This document shows, piece by piece, positions 17,000 to 26,554 of a DNA stretch of 64,000 nt (position 1 is its first letter; the number at the start of each line of letters is the position of its first letter). This stretch comes from Rhinopithecimicrobium faecis. GTDB taxonomy: Bacteria > Bacteroidota > Bacteroidia > Sphingobacteriales > Sphingobacteriaceae. The position numbers were made by a program, and so were the translations under genes. The notes below the pieces were generated by a model. The model saw nothing but the letters and a program-made list of their open reading frames with translations. It searched no databases and was not told the DNA's origin. The stretch spans positions 1 to 64,000 of the forward strand of contig JAGKSB010000003.1 in NCBI GenBank assembly GCA_017942165.1. Direction: 5' to 3'.

Positions 17000-18994
17000 T
17001 TATGCAGGTACCTCCAACCAGAGGCCATCTTCTTTTATAATATTTATAAGCTCATCTAAGGCATTCGCAGAGCTGACATTCTTCTTTACGACCTGCTGAC
17101 CACGGTATAAGGTAATCTTATCAGGCCCTGCGCCGACATATCCGTAGTCGGCATCAGCCATTTCTCCAGGACCATTTACGATGCAGCCCATAATACCTAT
17201 TTTCAATCCTTTTAGATGGTTGGTACGGCTGCGTATCATCTGGGTGGTTTCCTGTAAATCAAATAAGGTACGTCCACAAGAAGGGCAGGAGATATATTCA
17301 GTTTTTGAAATACGTGAGCGCGTAGCTTGCAGAATTCCAAAAGAGAGCGATACCAACTTATCTGTAGGAATTGCTGGAGAGTCAATCCATATCCCCGAAC
17401 CTAATCCATCAATAAGGAGGGCTCCAAGATCTGTGGATGCATAGAGCTGTTGTTTTGAAATAGGCTCCTCAGGATCCATAATATCTCCTATTGGTCCCGA
17501 AAATTCGGCTTTGTCGTAGCTTCTTTTAATAAGTACAGGGTTGCTTAATCCTAAAGATTGGATATTTTGGAAAAATTGACGTTGATCAGCCATCCCATGG
17601 ACGGCGGTAGTCGTTAAGATAAATACGACGGTCTTATCATTTTGGAAATTTTCAAATGCCTCGGTCTGCAAATCATCATTGCTAAGCGACACAAAATTTA
17701 TTGCTGGATCCTTGATCGTCGCTTGTTGAAAACTGCTTAAATCAAAAATAGGATGTATGTTATGACGTTCCTTCAGAGATAGCCAAGTGCCATAATTGTA
17801 TACTTGCTTTAAGTTGCCCGGCATAGTAAAGGAGGGAAGCTCATCGCCAAGGTATACAAAATCTACAGACTGCTCGCCCATATGGAATTTATCCAACAGC
17901 ATATCATAACGATAGCCAACAGCATGTAGCGCTAAAGGGTCTTTTAAATTGGATTTGGAGATATCTACGAAAACGCGTGGTACAAGGGAGCCTCCAATAA
18001 AGGCATTTACCTCCTGCGATTCAAATGGTTTGGTGACAGGAATATCGGTGATTTTAAAGATATCCTTGCTAGGCTGTGCTGCGGCACGTTGGGTATAGCG
18101 CTTCACTAACGCAATCGCTACAGGCGCTTCCTTTTCAGGTTCTTCTGTTAAAGAGACCCTTACGGTATCCCCAAGGCCATCTTCTAAGAGGGTACCAATG
18201 CCTACTGCAGACTTCACACGTCCATCTTCACCGTCTCCAGCTTCAGTCACGCCAAGGTGTAAGGGGTAGTTCATCTGTTCGAGTGTCATCTTCTCCACGA
18301 GAAGGCGGTAGGCTTTCACCATCACCTGAGGATTGGAGGACTTCATGGAGATCACCAGGTTGTAGAAGTTCATATCCTCACACATGCGGATAAACTCTAA
18401 AGCAGACTCTACCATTCCTTCAGGCGTATCGCCATAGTGGCTCATAATACGGTCGGAAAGGGATCCATGATTGGTTCCTATCCGCAGGGCCGTACCATAT
18501 TCCTTACAGATAGAGACGAGCGGCTTAAATTTTCCGTATATACGCTCCAGCTCCGCAGCATAGGCTGCATCGGTATAGGAAAGCTGATCAAATTTCTTCT
18601 TATCGGCGTAGTTTCCAGGGTTAATACGTACTTTCTCCACAATTCGAGCAGCTACTTCTGCGGCATTGGGGGTGAAGTGTATATCAGCTACAAGGGGTAC
18701 CTTATAGCCACGTTTGCGTAGTTCATCTTTAATATTCGCGAGATTCTGTGCCTCCTTAATACTTGGAGCTGTAATACGTACATAGTCACAACCAGCGTCG
18801 ACCATTTTGATAGTCTGCGCGACGGAACCTAAGGTGTCCATGGTATCAATCGTCGTCATACTTTGAATACGAATGGGGTTATCAGCACCCATTGGGATAT
18901 CCCCAATTTGTACTTCCCTAGTTTTCCAACGCGAATAGGTCGTTTTGGAATCACAATAAATTCCAGGTAACGATAAAATATTAGATTTATCCAT
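17000..18994 (-). CDS. ispG: 4-hydroxy-3-methylbut-2-enyl-diphosphate synthase (long form)
   Basis: 664 residues. IspG (GcpE) makes HMBPP in the methylerythritol phosphate route to isoprenoids. The N-terminal TIM barrel is seen in NPIRIQSMTTIDTMDT, RINPGN and GVTEAGDGEDGRVKSAVGIG. The C-terminal 4Fe-4S domain has its cysteines in SCPSCGRTLFDLQ (near 568-571) and GIMGCIVNGPGE (near 603). A ~250-residue insertion (about 320-555) separates the two, as in plant and Bacteroidota/Chlamydia enzymes; E. coli IspG is ~370 residues. The promoter ends only about 10 bases from the ATG. Confidence 0.96.
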   Translation of the reverse strand: MDKSNILSLPGIYCDSKTTYSRWKTREVQIGDIPMGADNPIRIQSMTTIDTMDTLGSVAQTIKMVDAGCDYVRITAPSIKEAQNLANIKDELRKRGYKVPLVADIHFTPNAAEVAARIVEKVRINPGNYADKKKFDQLSYTDAAYAAELERIYGKFKPLVSICKEYGTALRIGTNHGSLSDRIMSHYGDTPEGMVESALEFIRMCEDMNFYNLVISMKSSNPQVMVKAYRLLVEKMTLEQMNYPLHLGVTEAGDGEDGRVKSAVGIGTLLEDGLGDTVRVSLTEEPEKEAPVAIALVKRYTQRAAAQPSKDIFKITDIPVTKPFESQEVNAFIGGSLVPRVFVDISKSNLKDPLALHAVGYRYDMLLDKFHMGEQSVDFVYLGDELPSFTMPGNLKQVYNYGTWLSLKERHNIHPIFDLSSFQQATIKDPAINFVSLSNDDLQTEAFENFQNDKTVVFILTTTAVHGMADQRQFFQNIQSLGLSNPVLIKRSYDKAEFSGPIGDIMDPEEPISKQQLYASTDLGALLIDGLGSGIWIDSPAIPTDKLVSLSFGILQATRSRISKTEYISCPSCGRTLFDLQETTQMIRSRTNHLKGLKIGIMGCIVNGPGEMADADYGYVGAGPDKITLYRGQQVVKKNVSSANALDELINIIKEDGLWLEVPA

Positions 18995-19004
18995 AATGAT
19001 TACA

Positions 19005-19038
19005 CAAAGTTAGCTAATCTTGTGCAAAACATTCACAA
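19005..19038 (-). promoter_or_regulatory. Promoter of ispG
   Basis: On the minus strand TTTG (19038-19035), a 22-base spacer and TAACTTTG (19012-19005) fit the Bacteroidota promoter. The transcription start would fall about 4-6 bases before the ATG at 18994, giving almost no leader. Confidence 0.65.
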
Positions 19039-19139
19039 AAAATAAGTAGCTTCTCAGGATAATACCTATGTCCGAAAAAACTATCGCTAGCATTAGGTGT
19101 TATATAATGAATACTACAATAACCGTATATATATCACAT

Positions 19140-19874
19140 ATGTTCCTACATCATTTTGGTGCTTACTTACTATTACTTAAAGCTGTGTTTAAAAGGCCTG
19201 AAAAGGCGAAAATTTACTGGAAGGAGACCATGGCAGCTATGGTGGATATCGGTCTAGGCTCGCTCGGGCTTATTGTCATCATATCGACCTTTATTGGTGC
19301 CGTGATGACCATGCAGATTGCTTTTCAGTTAGTTTCTGATTTAATTCCTAATTCTATTATCGGGCAGATTAATCGGGATTCGAATATTTTGGAGCTTGGT
19401 CCTACGATATCCGCTTTGGTGTTAATGGGGAAGGTAGGCTCCTCCATATCCTCTCAAATAGGTTCTATGCGTGTTACAGAGCAGATTGATGCTCTGGAGA
19501 TTATGGGTATCAATGCGCCAGGATATTTAATTCAGCCTAAGATTATCGCCGGTCTACTGATGATTCCAGCCTTAGTAATTATCGCTATTGGCTGTGCTAT
19601 TGTTGGCGGTTTAATTGGGGGATCACTTTCAGGTGCTGTGACTGCGGCAGATTATATTATGGGGATCACAGAAAATTTTAATGGCTTTACAGTTACCGTA
19701 GCTATGGTAAAGGCTTTTGTTTTCGGTTTTATTATTACCTCTATTCCAGCTTATAAAGGCTTTTATGTTAGTGGAGGGGCTTTAGAAGTCGGGCAAGCGA
19801 GTACACAATCCGTGGTAATCGGGTGTATTTCTATTCTTGCGGCAGATTATTTGATTACAGCATTGATGTTATAA
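19140..19874 (+). CDS. MlaE-family ABC transporter permease
   Basis: 244 residues from ATG 19140 (MFLHHFGAYLLLLKAVF). In-frame ATGs at 19107 and 19068 would add 11 or 24 residues and cannot be excluded. The MlaE fold shows in IGLGSLGLIVIISTFIGAVMTMQIA, the long amphipathic stretch LGPTISALVLMGKVGSSISSQIGSMRVTEQIDALEIMGINAPGYLI, and five hydrophobic helices. MlaE permeases move phospholipids or other hydrophobic compounds between inner membrane and an MCE protein. The ATPase gene follows after one base; no MCE gene is next to them here. Confidence 0.88.
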   Translation: MFLHHFGAYLLLLKAVFKRPEKAKIYWKETMAAMVDIGLGSLGLIVIISTFIGAVMTMQIAFQLVSDLIPNSIIGQINRDSNILELGPTISALVLMGKVGSSISSQIGSMRVTEQIDALEIMGINAPGYLIQPKIIAGLLMIPALVIIAIGCAIVGGLIGGSLSGAVTAADYIMGITENFNGFTVTVAMVKAFVFGFIITSIPAYKGFYVSGGALEVGQASTQSVVIGCISILAADYLITALML

Positions 19875-19875
19875 T

Positions 19876-20628
19876 ATGATTGAAATAGATAATATTCATA
19901 AATCCTTTGGACAGAATCACGTGTTAAAGGGTATTTCGGCGACTTTTCAACCTGGAAAGATCAGTCTTATTATTGGGGGATCTGGGTCGGGGAAGAGTAC
20001 CTTATTAAAATGTATGGTGGGCCTTCATCAGCCTGAGCAGGGGCATGTTCGTTATGATTCCGCGGAGTTCACATCGATGAATTTTGAGCAGCGCGTACCT
20101 ATACGTAAAGAAATAGGGATGTTATTTCAAAATTCAGCATTATTTGATTCCATGACTGTGGAGCAGAATATCATGTTTCCCTTGGATATGTTTTCCGACC
20201 TTTCTAAAGCTGAGAAGGTCGATCGTGCCAACTATTGCTTAGAGCGTGTTAACCTAGCAGGAAGGAATAAACTTCTTCCGGCGGAGCTTTCTGGGGGTAT
20301 GAAAAAGCGTGTAGGCATTGCGCGCGCTATCAGCATGAATCCCAAGTATTTATTCTGTGATGAGCCAAACTCTGGGTTAGATCCAGAGACTTCCATCCTA
20401 ATTGATGAATTGATACAGGATATTACCGCGGAATTTAACTGTACGACTATTGTTGTTACACATGATATGAATTCTGTGATGGGCATTGGAGAATATATTT
20501 TGTACCTGCATAAAGGCGAAAAGTTTTGGGAAGGTTCGAATAAAGATATGTTACGTGCTGAAGTTCCGGAATTAAATAACTTTGTATTCGCGAGTCCTTT
20601 AATGAAAGCAGCAAAGGAATCGTTATAA
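19876..20628 (+). CDS. MlaF-type ABC transporter ATP-binding protein
   Basis: 250 residues. Walker A is GGSGSGKST (34-42), the Q-loop is in MLFQNSALFDSMTVEQN, the signature is LSGGMKKRVGIARA (from ~137) and Walker B is LFCDEPNSGLDPE, followed by the switch His in VVTHD. The sequence order and the MKKR signature are of the MlaF/Mkl branch. It powers the upstream permease, and the one-base gap implies an operon with coupled translation. The partner MCE lipid-binding protein must be encoded elsewhere. Confidence 0.92.
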   Translation: MIEIDNIHKSFGQNHVLKGISATFQPGKISLIIGGSGSGKSTLLKCMVGLHQPEQGHVRYDSAEFTSMNFEQRVPIRKEIGMLFQNSALFDSMTVEQNIMFPLDMFSDLSKAEKVDRANYCLERVNLAGRNKLLPAELSGGMKKRVGIARAISMNPKYLFCDEPNSGLDPETSILIDELIQDITAEFNCTTIVVTHDMNSVMGIGEYILYLHKGEKFWEGSNKDMLRAEVPELNNFVFASPLMKAAKESL

Positions 20629-20632
20629 TTCT

Positions 20633-20640
20633 TATCTTTG
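20633..20640 (+). promoter_or_regulatory. -7 element for the methyltransferase gene
   Basis: TATCTTTG matches TAnnTTTG just after the ABC gene stop. It overlaps the possible TTG start at 20638, which is therefore excluded as a start codon. Confidence 0.6.
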
Positions 20641-20658
20641 CAGCAAATTTTTTTGATT

Positions 20659-21558
20659 TTGACAAATACAGCAATACAATTATTAACGCCACAACACTGG
20701 AAAGATTACGAATTAATCGATTGTGGTAACTTCGAGAAGTTAGAGCGCTTTGGAAATTTAGTATTAATCCGCCCGGAGCCACAAGCCGTATGGCCAAAGA
20801 CATTGGCCGAAGGGGAATGGACTAAACGCCATGATATTCGTTTTAAAGGACGTTCAGCGACTTCTGGAGAATGGGTGAAGAAAAATCCTAAAGGACAAGA
20901 TAGATGGCATATCGAATATAAGAATACCGATGTAGCTATTAAATTCCGTTTGGGATTAACATCCTTTAAGCATGTTGGTATTTTCCCGGAGCAAGCGGTA
21001 AACTGGGATTATATTTCTGAGTCTGTAAAATCATTTAAAACGAAGAACCCACGTTTCTTAAATCTCTTTGCTTACACCGGTGGGGCTTCTCTAATAGCTA
21101 AGGCTGCGGGTGCAGATACTACACACGTAGATTCTATAAAGCAAGTTGTTACATGGGCTAATGAGAATCAAGAGATCTCGGGATTATCAGATATCCGTTG
21201 GGTAGTTGAAGATGCCTTGAAATTTGTGAAGCGTGAGTTGAAGCGTGGCAATACCTATCACGGTATTATCTTAGATCCACCTGCTTATGGACACGGTCCA
21301 AAAGGGGAGAAGTGGAAGTTAGAAGATCATATCATGGAAATGATGCGTGATGTCGTACAATTATTAGACCCTGAAGAGCATTTCTTAATTTTAAATTCTT
21401 ATTCCTTAGGGTTTTCTTCTGTTATTGTGGAAAATTTAATCAAGACGGCATTTCCAAAAGTGGAGAATTTAGAGATTGGAGAATTATATCTGCAAGCTAC
21501 GGCAGGACCGAAATTACCTTTAGGGGTATTTGGGAAGTTTCGCAAGTTTGCAAAATAA
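20659..21558 (+). CDS. Class I SAM-dependent (RlmI-like) methyltransferase
   Basis: About 299 residues. There is no ATG near the start; TTG at 20659 (reading M-T-N-T-A-I-Q-L-L) or 20653 is the likely initiation codon, because a TTG at 20638 lies in the -7 element. A PUA-free front part (FEKLERFGNLVLIRPEP) is followed by the Rossmann motif LNLFAYTGGASLIAKAAGA and DPPAYGHG near 204, as in the RlmI/RlmK group that makes 5-methylcytosine or 2-methylguanine in 23S rRNA. The exact target base is not known. Confidence 0.8.
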   Translation: MTNTAIQLLTPQHWKDYELIDCGNFEKLERFGNLVLIRPEPQAVWPKTLAEGEWTKRHDIRFKGRSATSGEWVKKNPKGQDRWHIEYKNTDVAIKFRLGLTSFKHVGIFPEQAVNWDYISESVKSFKTKNPRFLNLFAYTGGASLIAKAAGADTTHVDSIKQVVTWANENQEISGLSDIRWVVEDALKFVKRELKRGNTYHGIILDPPAYGHGPKGEKWKLEDHIMEMMRDVVQLLDPEEHFLILNSYSLGFSSVIVENLIKTAFPKVENLEIGELYLQATAGPKLPLGVFGKFRKFAK

Positions 21559-21576
21559 AGACTACATATACTAGAA

Positions 21577-21618
21577 AAAAAAGAGGATTCAACGTGAAAA
21601 TGTTGAATCCTCTTTTTA
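21577..21618. terminator. Bidirectional terminator
   Basis: AAAAGAGGATTCAAC / GTTGAATCCTCTTTT, loop GTGAAAAT, with A and T runs on the sides; it lies between convergent genes. Confidence 0.92.
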
Positions 21619-21662
21619 GTTAGCGTTACTAATTAAGGTGCATCTCAATTAGTCCCAGGAAA

Positions 21663-23453
21663 TCAAGCAAAGCCTAAATCCTTAATTTTCTGCTCAGCAA
21701 GTTGGAGTTGTGCCGAGACTTCTTCTTTTCTAGTGGTTGAGAGTAACGAAACCTGGTTTTTAAGATTTTCATAATATTGTATGCCCGTGAGCAGCTGTGC
21801 TTTAAACTTTTGCACATATTTTTCTTTCTTTTCAGTTACACTTTGGTAATTGATAGCGACATAGCTTGTCAAGTGTTCAATATAGAGGTTCAATTCATTG
21901 ATAAAGAATAGGGGTCTCTGCACCTGATTGAGTAAATCTGTACGTCCATAGATATGGTTGACCATCTGATCTAAGGAATATTGACTTTTAAAATAAGCGA
22001 TATTTGGTCCTGGACAGATGGATACTGCAGGCTCTTCTTTCTTCTGGAGAATATGATACTTGAGGTATGCTGGCGTAGCCAAGCCTTCACAGAGGCATGT
22101 TTTCTCTACGATGGTATTAAATTGCTGCTCGTAAGCTTGAGCATCTAAATTTTGTGTTTCCAGCTCCTTAATCTTTAGTTGCTGATACTGTCTGGAAGCC
22201 GTACAGATGGGCTCCGCTGTAAACTCGGTATTGGAAACTAAATATTTCTTCTTACAGGGATTTCCTGGGCGTCCCGCCTGAATACGTTGTAGGCGGCGCT
22301 TTTCCGCGGTACTTTGACGGAAGTTATTAAAAGGTACACCCAATGGGGAGGCGCCGCTAACATAGAAATCTGCTGCATTCGCTTGGATTAAATTTTCAAT
22401 TGTTTCGGAATCCACCGCAGTGACTTCAGGAACCAATAGAAAGGGCGATCCCCATCCTGTGGCAGCCAACTGATAATGTTGTAATAGGAACTCATGCTCC
22501 TGTGCCGTACCGATGCCACCTTGGTAGGTGTACGCTATTGCGGGGGCTTCCTCCACTTGGAGTCCTCTTGCAGCAAGAGCTTCCTTGTAAAGTGGGAAGA
22601 GCGCTTCTAGTAGCTCCGTTCGCTTTGCTTTAAATTCCTCTAAAATAGGCCCTAGAAGGAGGCCTTCTGTAGCAAAGGCATGTCCTCCGCAGTTGAGTCC
22701 TGATTCAATACGAAATTCACTTACCCAAAGACCTTTTTTAGCAAGGAATTTAGCTTGTATAAAGGCTGAGCGAAAGTCTGAAACTTTTAGGATAATGAAT
22801 TTTTGGTGCTCAGCCTTTAAATGGGGTATAAATTGCGGAAATTCCGCGATGTAACTGTATAGTTTGGGGTTTAAGCCTGCAGAAAGCACGACGGAAGAAT
22901 TTATTTTAGCCTGTGCGAAGCCGCGAATTGCCGCAAGGGCATCACTAAACTTTTCAGCTAATGCTAAGCCATGGCTATCGAAATTAAGCTTGTCCACCTT
23001 CGCCATAATATTAACGTCAATATTTCCGGGCTTAATCGAAGCTTTAAGCTCGGCGATCAGTTCCTTCTGAAGGTTGCTAGCGAGCTGTGGTTCAGATTTT
23101 AATAGTTGGTAGCGGAGCTTTGCTGGATGCTTTTCTGGCAGCAGTGCAAAATAGCGATTTAAATTTTCTGAGTTCTCAAAATCTCCGGCTTGCATCGCTT
23201 GCAGCTGCTCATCAATAATTTCCTGCATCAAATTTAGGTAGGCTGTAATTCGAAGGGCGCGTGCATCATCCTGTGTAGCATCAATAGCAATATAAGGCCT
23301 TTCAAACTGCTCACAGTAGTAAGCGCGCATTCTTTCAATGAGTGTGTCATCGACAATAGATACGACGGAAGATATTCCATATTGAGCGACCTTGAGTGGG
23401 GTGTCTATGGAAAAGGCTAAACCTAAAACGGGGATATGGAATGAATGACTCAT
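21663..23453 (-). CDS. Conserved 596-residue protein of unknown function
   Basis: I do not recognise an assigned function. The ATG at 23453 (MSHSFHIPVLGLAFSIDTP) is chosen over a TTG 15 bases upstream. No signal peptide or membrane helix. The middle (about 165-390) looks like a TIM barrel: it has alternating hydrophobic strands with SGLNCGGHAFAT, YQGGIGTAQEHEF, TGWGSPFLLVPEVT and DFYVSGASPLGVPFNN. Cysteines recur in LNCGG, GNPCKKK, EPICTAS, KTCLCEG and SICPGP, suggesting a metal or Fe-S site. The last ~80 residues are helical. A flavin- or phosphate-binding oxidoreductase is one guess; no neighbour helps. Confidence 0.75.
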   Translation of the reverse strand: MSHSFHIPVLGLAFSIDTPLKVAQYGISSVVSIVDDTLIERMRAYYCEQFERPYIAIDATQDDARALRITAYLNLMQEIIDEQLQAMQAGDFENSENLNRYFALLPEKHPAKLRYQLLKSEPQLASNLQKELIAELKASIKPGNIDVNIMAKVDKLNFDSHGLALAEKFSDALAAIRGFAQAKINSSVVLSAGLNPKLYSYIAEFPQFIPHLKAEHQKFIILKVSDFRSAFIQAKFLAKKGLWVSEFRIESGLNCGGHAFATEGLLLGPILEEFKAKRTELLEALFPLYKEALAARGLQVEEAPAIAYTYQGGIGTAQEHEFLLQHYQLAATGWGSPFLLVPEVTAVDSETIENLIQANAADFYVSGASPLGVPFNNFRQSTAEKRRLQRIQAGRPGNPCKKKYLVSNTEFTAEPICTASRQYQQLKIKELETQNLDAQAYEQQFNTIVEKTCLCEGLATPAYLKYHILQKKEEPAVSICPGPNIAYFKSQYSLDQMVNHIYGRTDLLNQVQRPLFFINELNLYIEHLTSYVAINYQSVTEKKEKYVQKFKAQLLTGIQYYENLKNQVSLLSTTRKEEVSAQLQLAEQKIKDLGFA

Positions 23454-23658
23454 CTGTATTAGTTGCAAGTATTTTTACTGCTACTAAGTACCTGCTTTTC
23501 AGTCGCAAAAAAAATGTCGGTAGAGCGTTTAATTAGTGATGTTTGTCATTATAAACGATATTCAGTGTTTTAAATTGGAAAATTTTCTTAGAAGTTATTA
23601 CTCATCTGGAATATTAACCAAAAAAAGATATGATTGATTAACCACCTTCCTAAACCCG

Positions 23659-24501
23659 CTATTCGAAAACAATGGTTCTATTCCCATGAATAAGTACACG
23701 ATCTTCTATCACAAACTGCAAAGCTTTCGATAAGACCGCCTTTTCTACCTCTTTACCTGCGGTAACCATATCTTTCACTGTAAACGTATGATTTACGCGG
23801 CGTACATCCTGCGTGATAATAGGTCCCTCATCCAAGTCATCGGTAACAAAATGTGCTGTGGCACCGATAATCTTTACGCCCCTTGTGTGGGCCTGCTTAT
23901 AGGGGTTTGCCCCGATAAAGGCTGGTAAGAAGGAATGGTGTATATTAATAATCTTTCCTTTAAAGTGTGCTACGAAGGCAGGGGAAAGGATACGCATATA
24001 TTTCGCTAAGATAATATAATCGGGCTGGTAGGCATCTATCTGTTGAATAATCTCCTGCTCAAAATCCTCCTTAGACTTTTCGATATGGCTAATATGATGG
24101 AAGGGTATTCCAAACTTTTCCGTGAATGGCGCTAAGTCCTGATAATTTCCGATAACGGCAGAGACTTCGGCGCCTAGCGTCTCAAAATTATCACGCACTA
24201 GGATGTCGGCTAAACAGTGATGTTCCTTAGTGACAAGCACCACCAAGCGTTTCTTCTGAGTAGGGTTGACAAGTATTGTTGCTGCGCTAGGGAGTAAGGC
24301 TTGCAAGTCTTTTTCAAGACTTTGTTGGTCTAGAAGATCACCATGGCATACAATACGGGCGAAAAACTTATTAGCATCCTCATCAACAAACTCGCGCATG
24401 GCAACGATATTAAGCTTATGGGAGGCAATGATATTGGAAATAAGTGCTACTAAGCCTAGGGCATCGGTGCAGTCGATTAAGATTAAGGTAGGTTTGGTCA
24501 T
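23659..24501 (-). CDS. purU: Formyltetrahydrofolate deformylase
   Basis: 280 residues. An N-terminal ACT domain (LILIDCTDALGLVALISNIIA...MREFVDE) precedes a formyltransferase fold with the catalytic segment INIHHSFLPAFIGANPYKQA (His near 187) and GATAHFVTDDLDEGPII, giving the Asn-His-Asp type active site of PurU. It hydrolyses 10-formyl-THF to THF plus formate, feeding PurT or balancing one-carbon pools. Alone between terminators; no purine-type leader is visible. Confidence 0.94.
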   Translation of the reverse strand: MTKPTLILIDCTDALGLVALISNIIASHKLNIVAMREFVDEDANKFFARIVCHGDLLDQQSLEKDLQALLPSAATILVNPTQKKRLVVLVTKEHHCLADILVRDNFETLGAEVSAVIGNYQDLAPFTEKFGIPFHHISHIEKSKEDFEQEIIQQIDAYQPDYIILAKYMRILSPAFVAHFKGKIINIHHSFLPAFIGANPYKQAHTRGVKIIGATAHFVTDDLDEGPIITQDVRRVNHTFTVKDMVTAGKEVEKAVLSKALQFVIEDRVLIHGNRTIVFE

Positions 24502-24524
24502 TTTTAGTAGGTGATAGGTAGGGG

Positions 24525-24560
24525 GAAAATAAAGTCGGTGCTAAGCGCCGACTTTATTTT
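24525..24560 (-). terminator. Terminator overlapping the 3' end of parE
   Basis: On the minus strand AATAAAGTCGG / CCGACTTTATT with a small mismatched apical part; the parE stop lies inside the hairpin. It is followed by TTTTCCCCC. Confidence 0.8.
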
Positions 24561-26397
24561 TTAAGACTTCCTCTAAGTCTAATTCCACACGTAGGTTATC
24601 TACGATATGCTTTTGTCTTATAGGCGTATTCTTACCCATATAATATTCTAGGAGCTGCGCTATTTTCATATCCTTAGAAAGTATTACAGGATCTAGGCGC
24701 ATGTCTTTACCTATAAATAGGCCAAATTCTGACGGCGAAATTTCCCCTAAACCTTTAAATCGGGTGATCTCTGGCTTAGCGCCAAGCTTATCAATAGCAC
24801 GGATACGTTCCTCATCGGAGTAGCAGTAGATAGTTTCCTTCTTATTGCGTACACGGAATAGCGGCGTTTGTAAGATAAATACGTGACCAGACTTTACTAA
24901 GTCTGGGAAAAATTGTAGGAAGAATGTCAGCAGCAGGAGGCGAATATGCATTCCATCGACATCGGCATCCGTAGCGATAACAATGTTATTATAACGTAAG
25001 CCATCTAAGCCGTCTTCGATATTTAGGGCATGCTGCAGCAAGTTAAATTCTTCATTTTCATAAACAATTTTCTTCGACATGCCGTAGGAATTTAAAGGCT
25101 TCCCCTTTAAGCTGAATACCCCTTGCGTCTGCACATCGCGCGATTTTGTGATAGATCCCGATGCAGAGTCCCCCTCCGTGATAAAGAGTGTTGTCTCTTG
25201 GTTGCGCTCATTCTTATCAGAAAAATGTACTTTGCAGTCACGCAGCTTACGGTTATGTACAGAAGCTTTCTTAGCGCGTTCATTGGCTAATTTTTTGATA
25301 CCTGCAATATCCTTACGCTCACGTTCAGACTGTAATATACGCTTTAATAGTGCGTCAGCTGTATCCGTATTTTTGTGTAAATAGTCATCTAAAGCTTTCT
25401 TTATAAAGTCATTGATGAAGGTACGTACCGTAGGACCATCCGGACCAATAGCCTGAGAACCTAATTTTGTTTTCGTTTGTGACTCAAAGACAGGTTCTTG
25501 TACTTTGATGGCTATCGCGCCGATGATGGAGGCACGAATATCTGCGGCTTCAAAATCTTTTTTATAAAATTCACGGATCGTCTTGGCAATAGCTTCACGG
25601 AAGGACGCCTGATGCGTTCCTCCTTGCGTAGTATGCTGCCCATTGACAAAAGAGTAGTACTCCTCACCATATTGTTGACCGTGGGTAATAGCAAGCTCAA
25701 TATCTTCGCCTTTCAGGTGGATAATGGGGTAGCGCATAGAATCTGTATCTATGTTGCGCTCCAGAAGGTCCTTTAAACCATTTTCCGACAGGAACTTTTG
25801 GCCATTAAAATTAACTGTTAAGCCCGAATTTAGGAATACGTAGTTCCAGATCATATTTTCTACAAACTCCAAGCGGTACTTGTAGTTTCTAAAAATACTT
25901 TCATCGGGGTAGAAGGTGACCGAAGTACCATTCCTTTGGGTGGTATCTTTCTCCTCATCGGTCAGCAGCTCACCCTTACTAAAGGTCGCTATACGCGTTC
26001 TATTCTGGCGGTAAGACTGCACGGTAAACTGGTCCGAAAGGGCATTCACCGCTTTGGTACCAACACCGTTCAAACCTACAGATTTCTGAAAAGCCTTACT
26101 ATCGTACTTTCCTCCAGTATTAATTTTTGAGACTACATCTACCACAGATCCAATAGGGATACCGCGTCCATAGTCACGCACAGTAACTTTATTATCATTG
26201 ACAGAAATATCAATGGTCCTTCCTGCGCCCATTACAAACTCATCAATGGAGTTATCGACAACTTCCTTCAGCAGCACATAAATACCGTCATCATACGCAG
26301 AACCATCGCCCAATTTCCCGATATACATACCAGGACGTAGGCGGATATGTTCCTTCCAGTCGAGTGATCGAATACTATCTTCGTTATAAGTCGTCAT
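24541..26397 (-). CDS. parE: DNA topoisomerase IV subunit B (ParE type)
   Basis: 618 residues, a compact GyrB/ParE. The GHKL ATPase shows in [27 protein letters not shown] and [15 protein letters not shown]. The TOPRIM domain has [15 protein letters not shown] near 407 and [11 protein letters not shown] near 477, with ...[17 protein letters not shown], the ParE-type PLRGKxLN neighbourhood. It gives ATP-driven strand passage for chromosome decatenation. The A-subunit gene, often next to it in Bacteroidota, is not here: a terminator and purU follow. GyrB is ruled out by the short length and lack of the gyrase insert. Confidence 0.92.
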   Translation of the reverse strand: MTTYNEDSIRSLDWKEHIRLRPGMYIGKLGDGSAYDDGIYVLLKEVVDNSIDEFVMGAGRTIDISVNDNKVTVRDYGRGIPIGSVVDVVSKINTGGKYDSKAFQKSVGLNGVGTKAVNALSDQFTVQSYRQNRTRIATFSKGELLTDEEKDTTQRNGTSVTFYPDESIFRNYKYRLEFVENMIWNYVFLNSGLTVNFNGQKFLSENGLKDLLERNIDTDSMRYPIIHLKGEDIELAITHGQQYGEEYYSFVNGQHTTQGGTHQASFREAIAKTIREFYKKDFEAADIRASIIGAIAIKVQEPVFESQTKTKLGSQAIGPDGPTVRTFINDFIKKALDDYLHKNTDTADALLKRILQSERERKDIAGIKKLANERAKKASVHNRKLRDCKVHFSDKNERNQETTLFITEGDSASGSITKSRDVQTQGVFSLKGKPLNSYGMSKKIVYENEEFNLLQHALNIEDGLDGLRYNNIVIATDADVDGMHIRLLLLTFFLQFFPDLVKSGHVFILQTPLFRVRNKKETIYCYSDEERIRAIDKLGAKPEITRFKGLGEISPSEFGLFIGKDMRLDPVILSKDMKIAQLLEYYMGKNTPIRQKHIVDNLRVELDLEEVLKNKVGA

Positions 26398-26423
26398 AAT
26401 TATTTTGAATCAAAAATCGAAAG

Positions 26424-26431
26424 CAAAAATA
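26424..26431 (-). promoter_or_regulatory. -7 element for parE
   Basis: The minus strand reads TATTTTTG, a match to TAnnTTTG, 27 bases upstream of the parE ATG. Confidence 0.5.
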
Positions 26432-26499
26432 TAAAAAAAATAACTAAAAATACTAGCATTTAGCAATATGACCTTCTCCCGCTCGCTGCCAAGAGCGCA

Positions 26500-26528
26500 T
26501 AAAAAAAGTGGAATGTCACCATTCCACT
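26500..26528 (-). terminator. Terminator after the cupin gene
   Basis: AGTGGAATG - GTGA - CATTCCACT followed by T7 on the minus strand, 27 bases past the cupin stop. Confidence 0.9.
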
Positions 26529-26554
26529 GCTTATATTATTATAGTTGGGGATGC

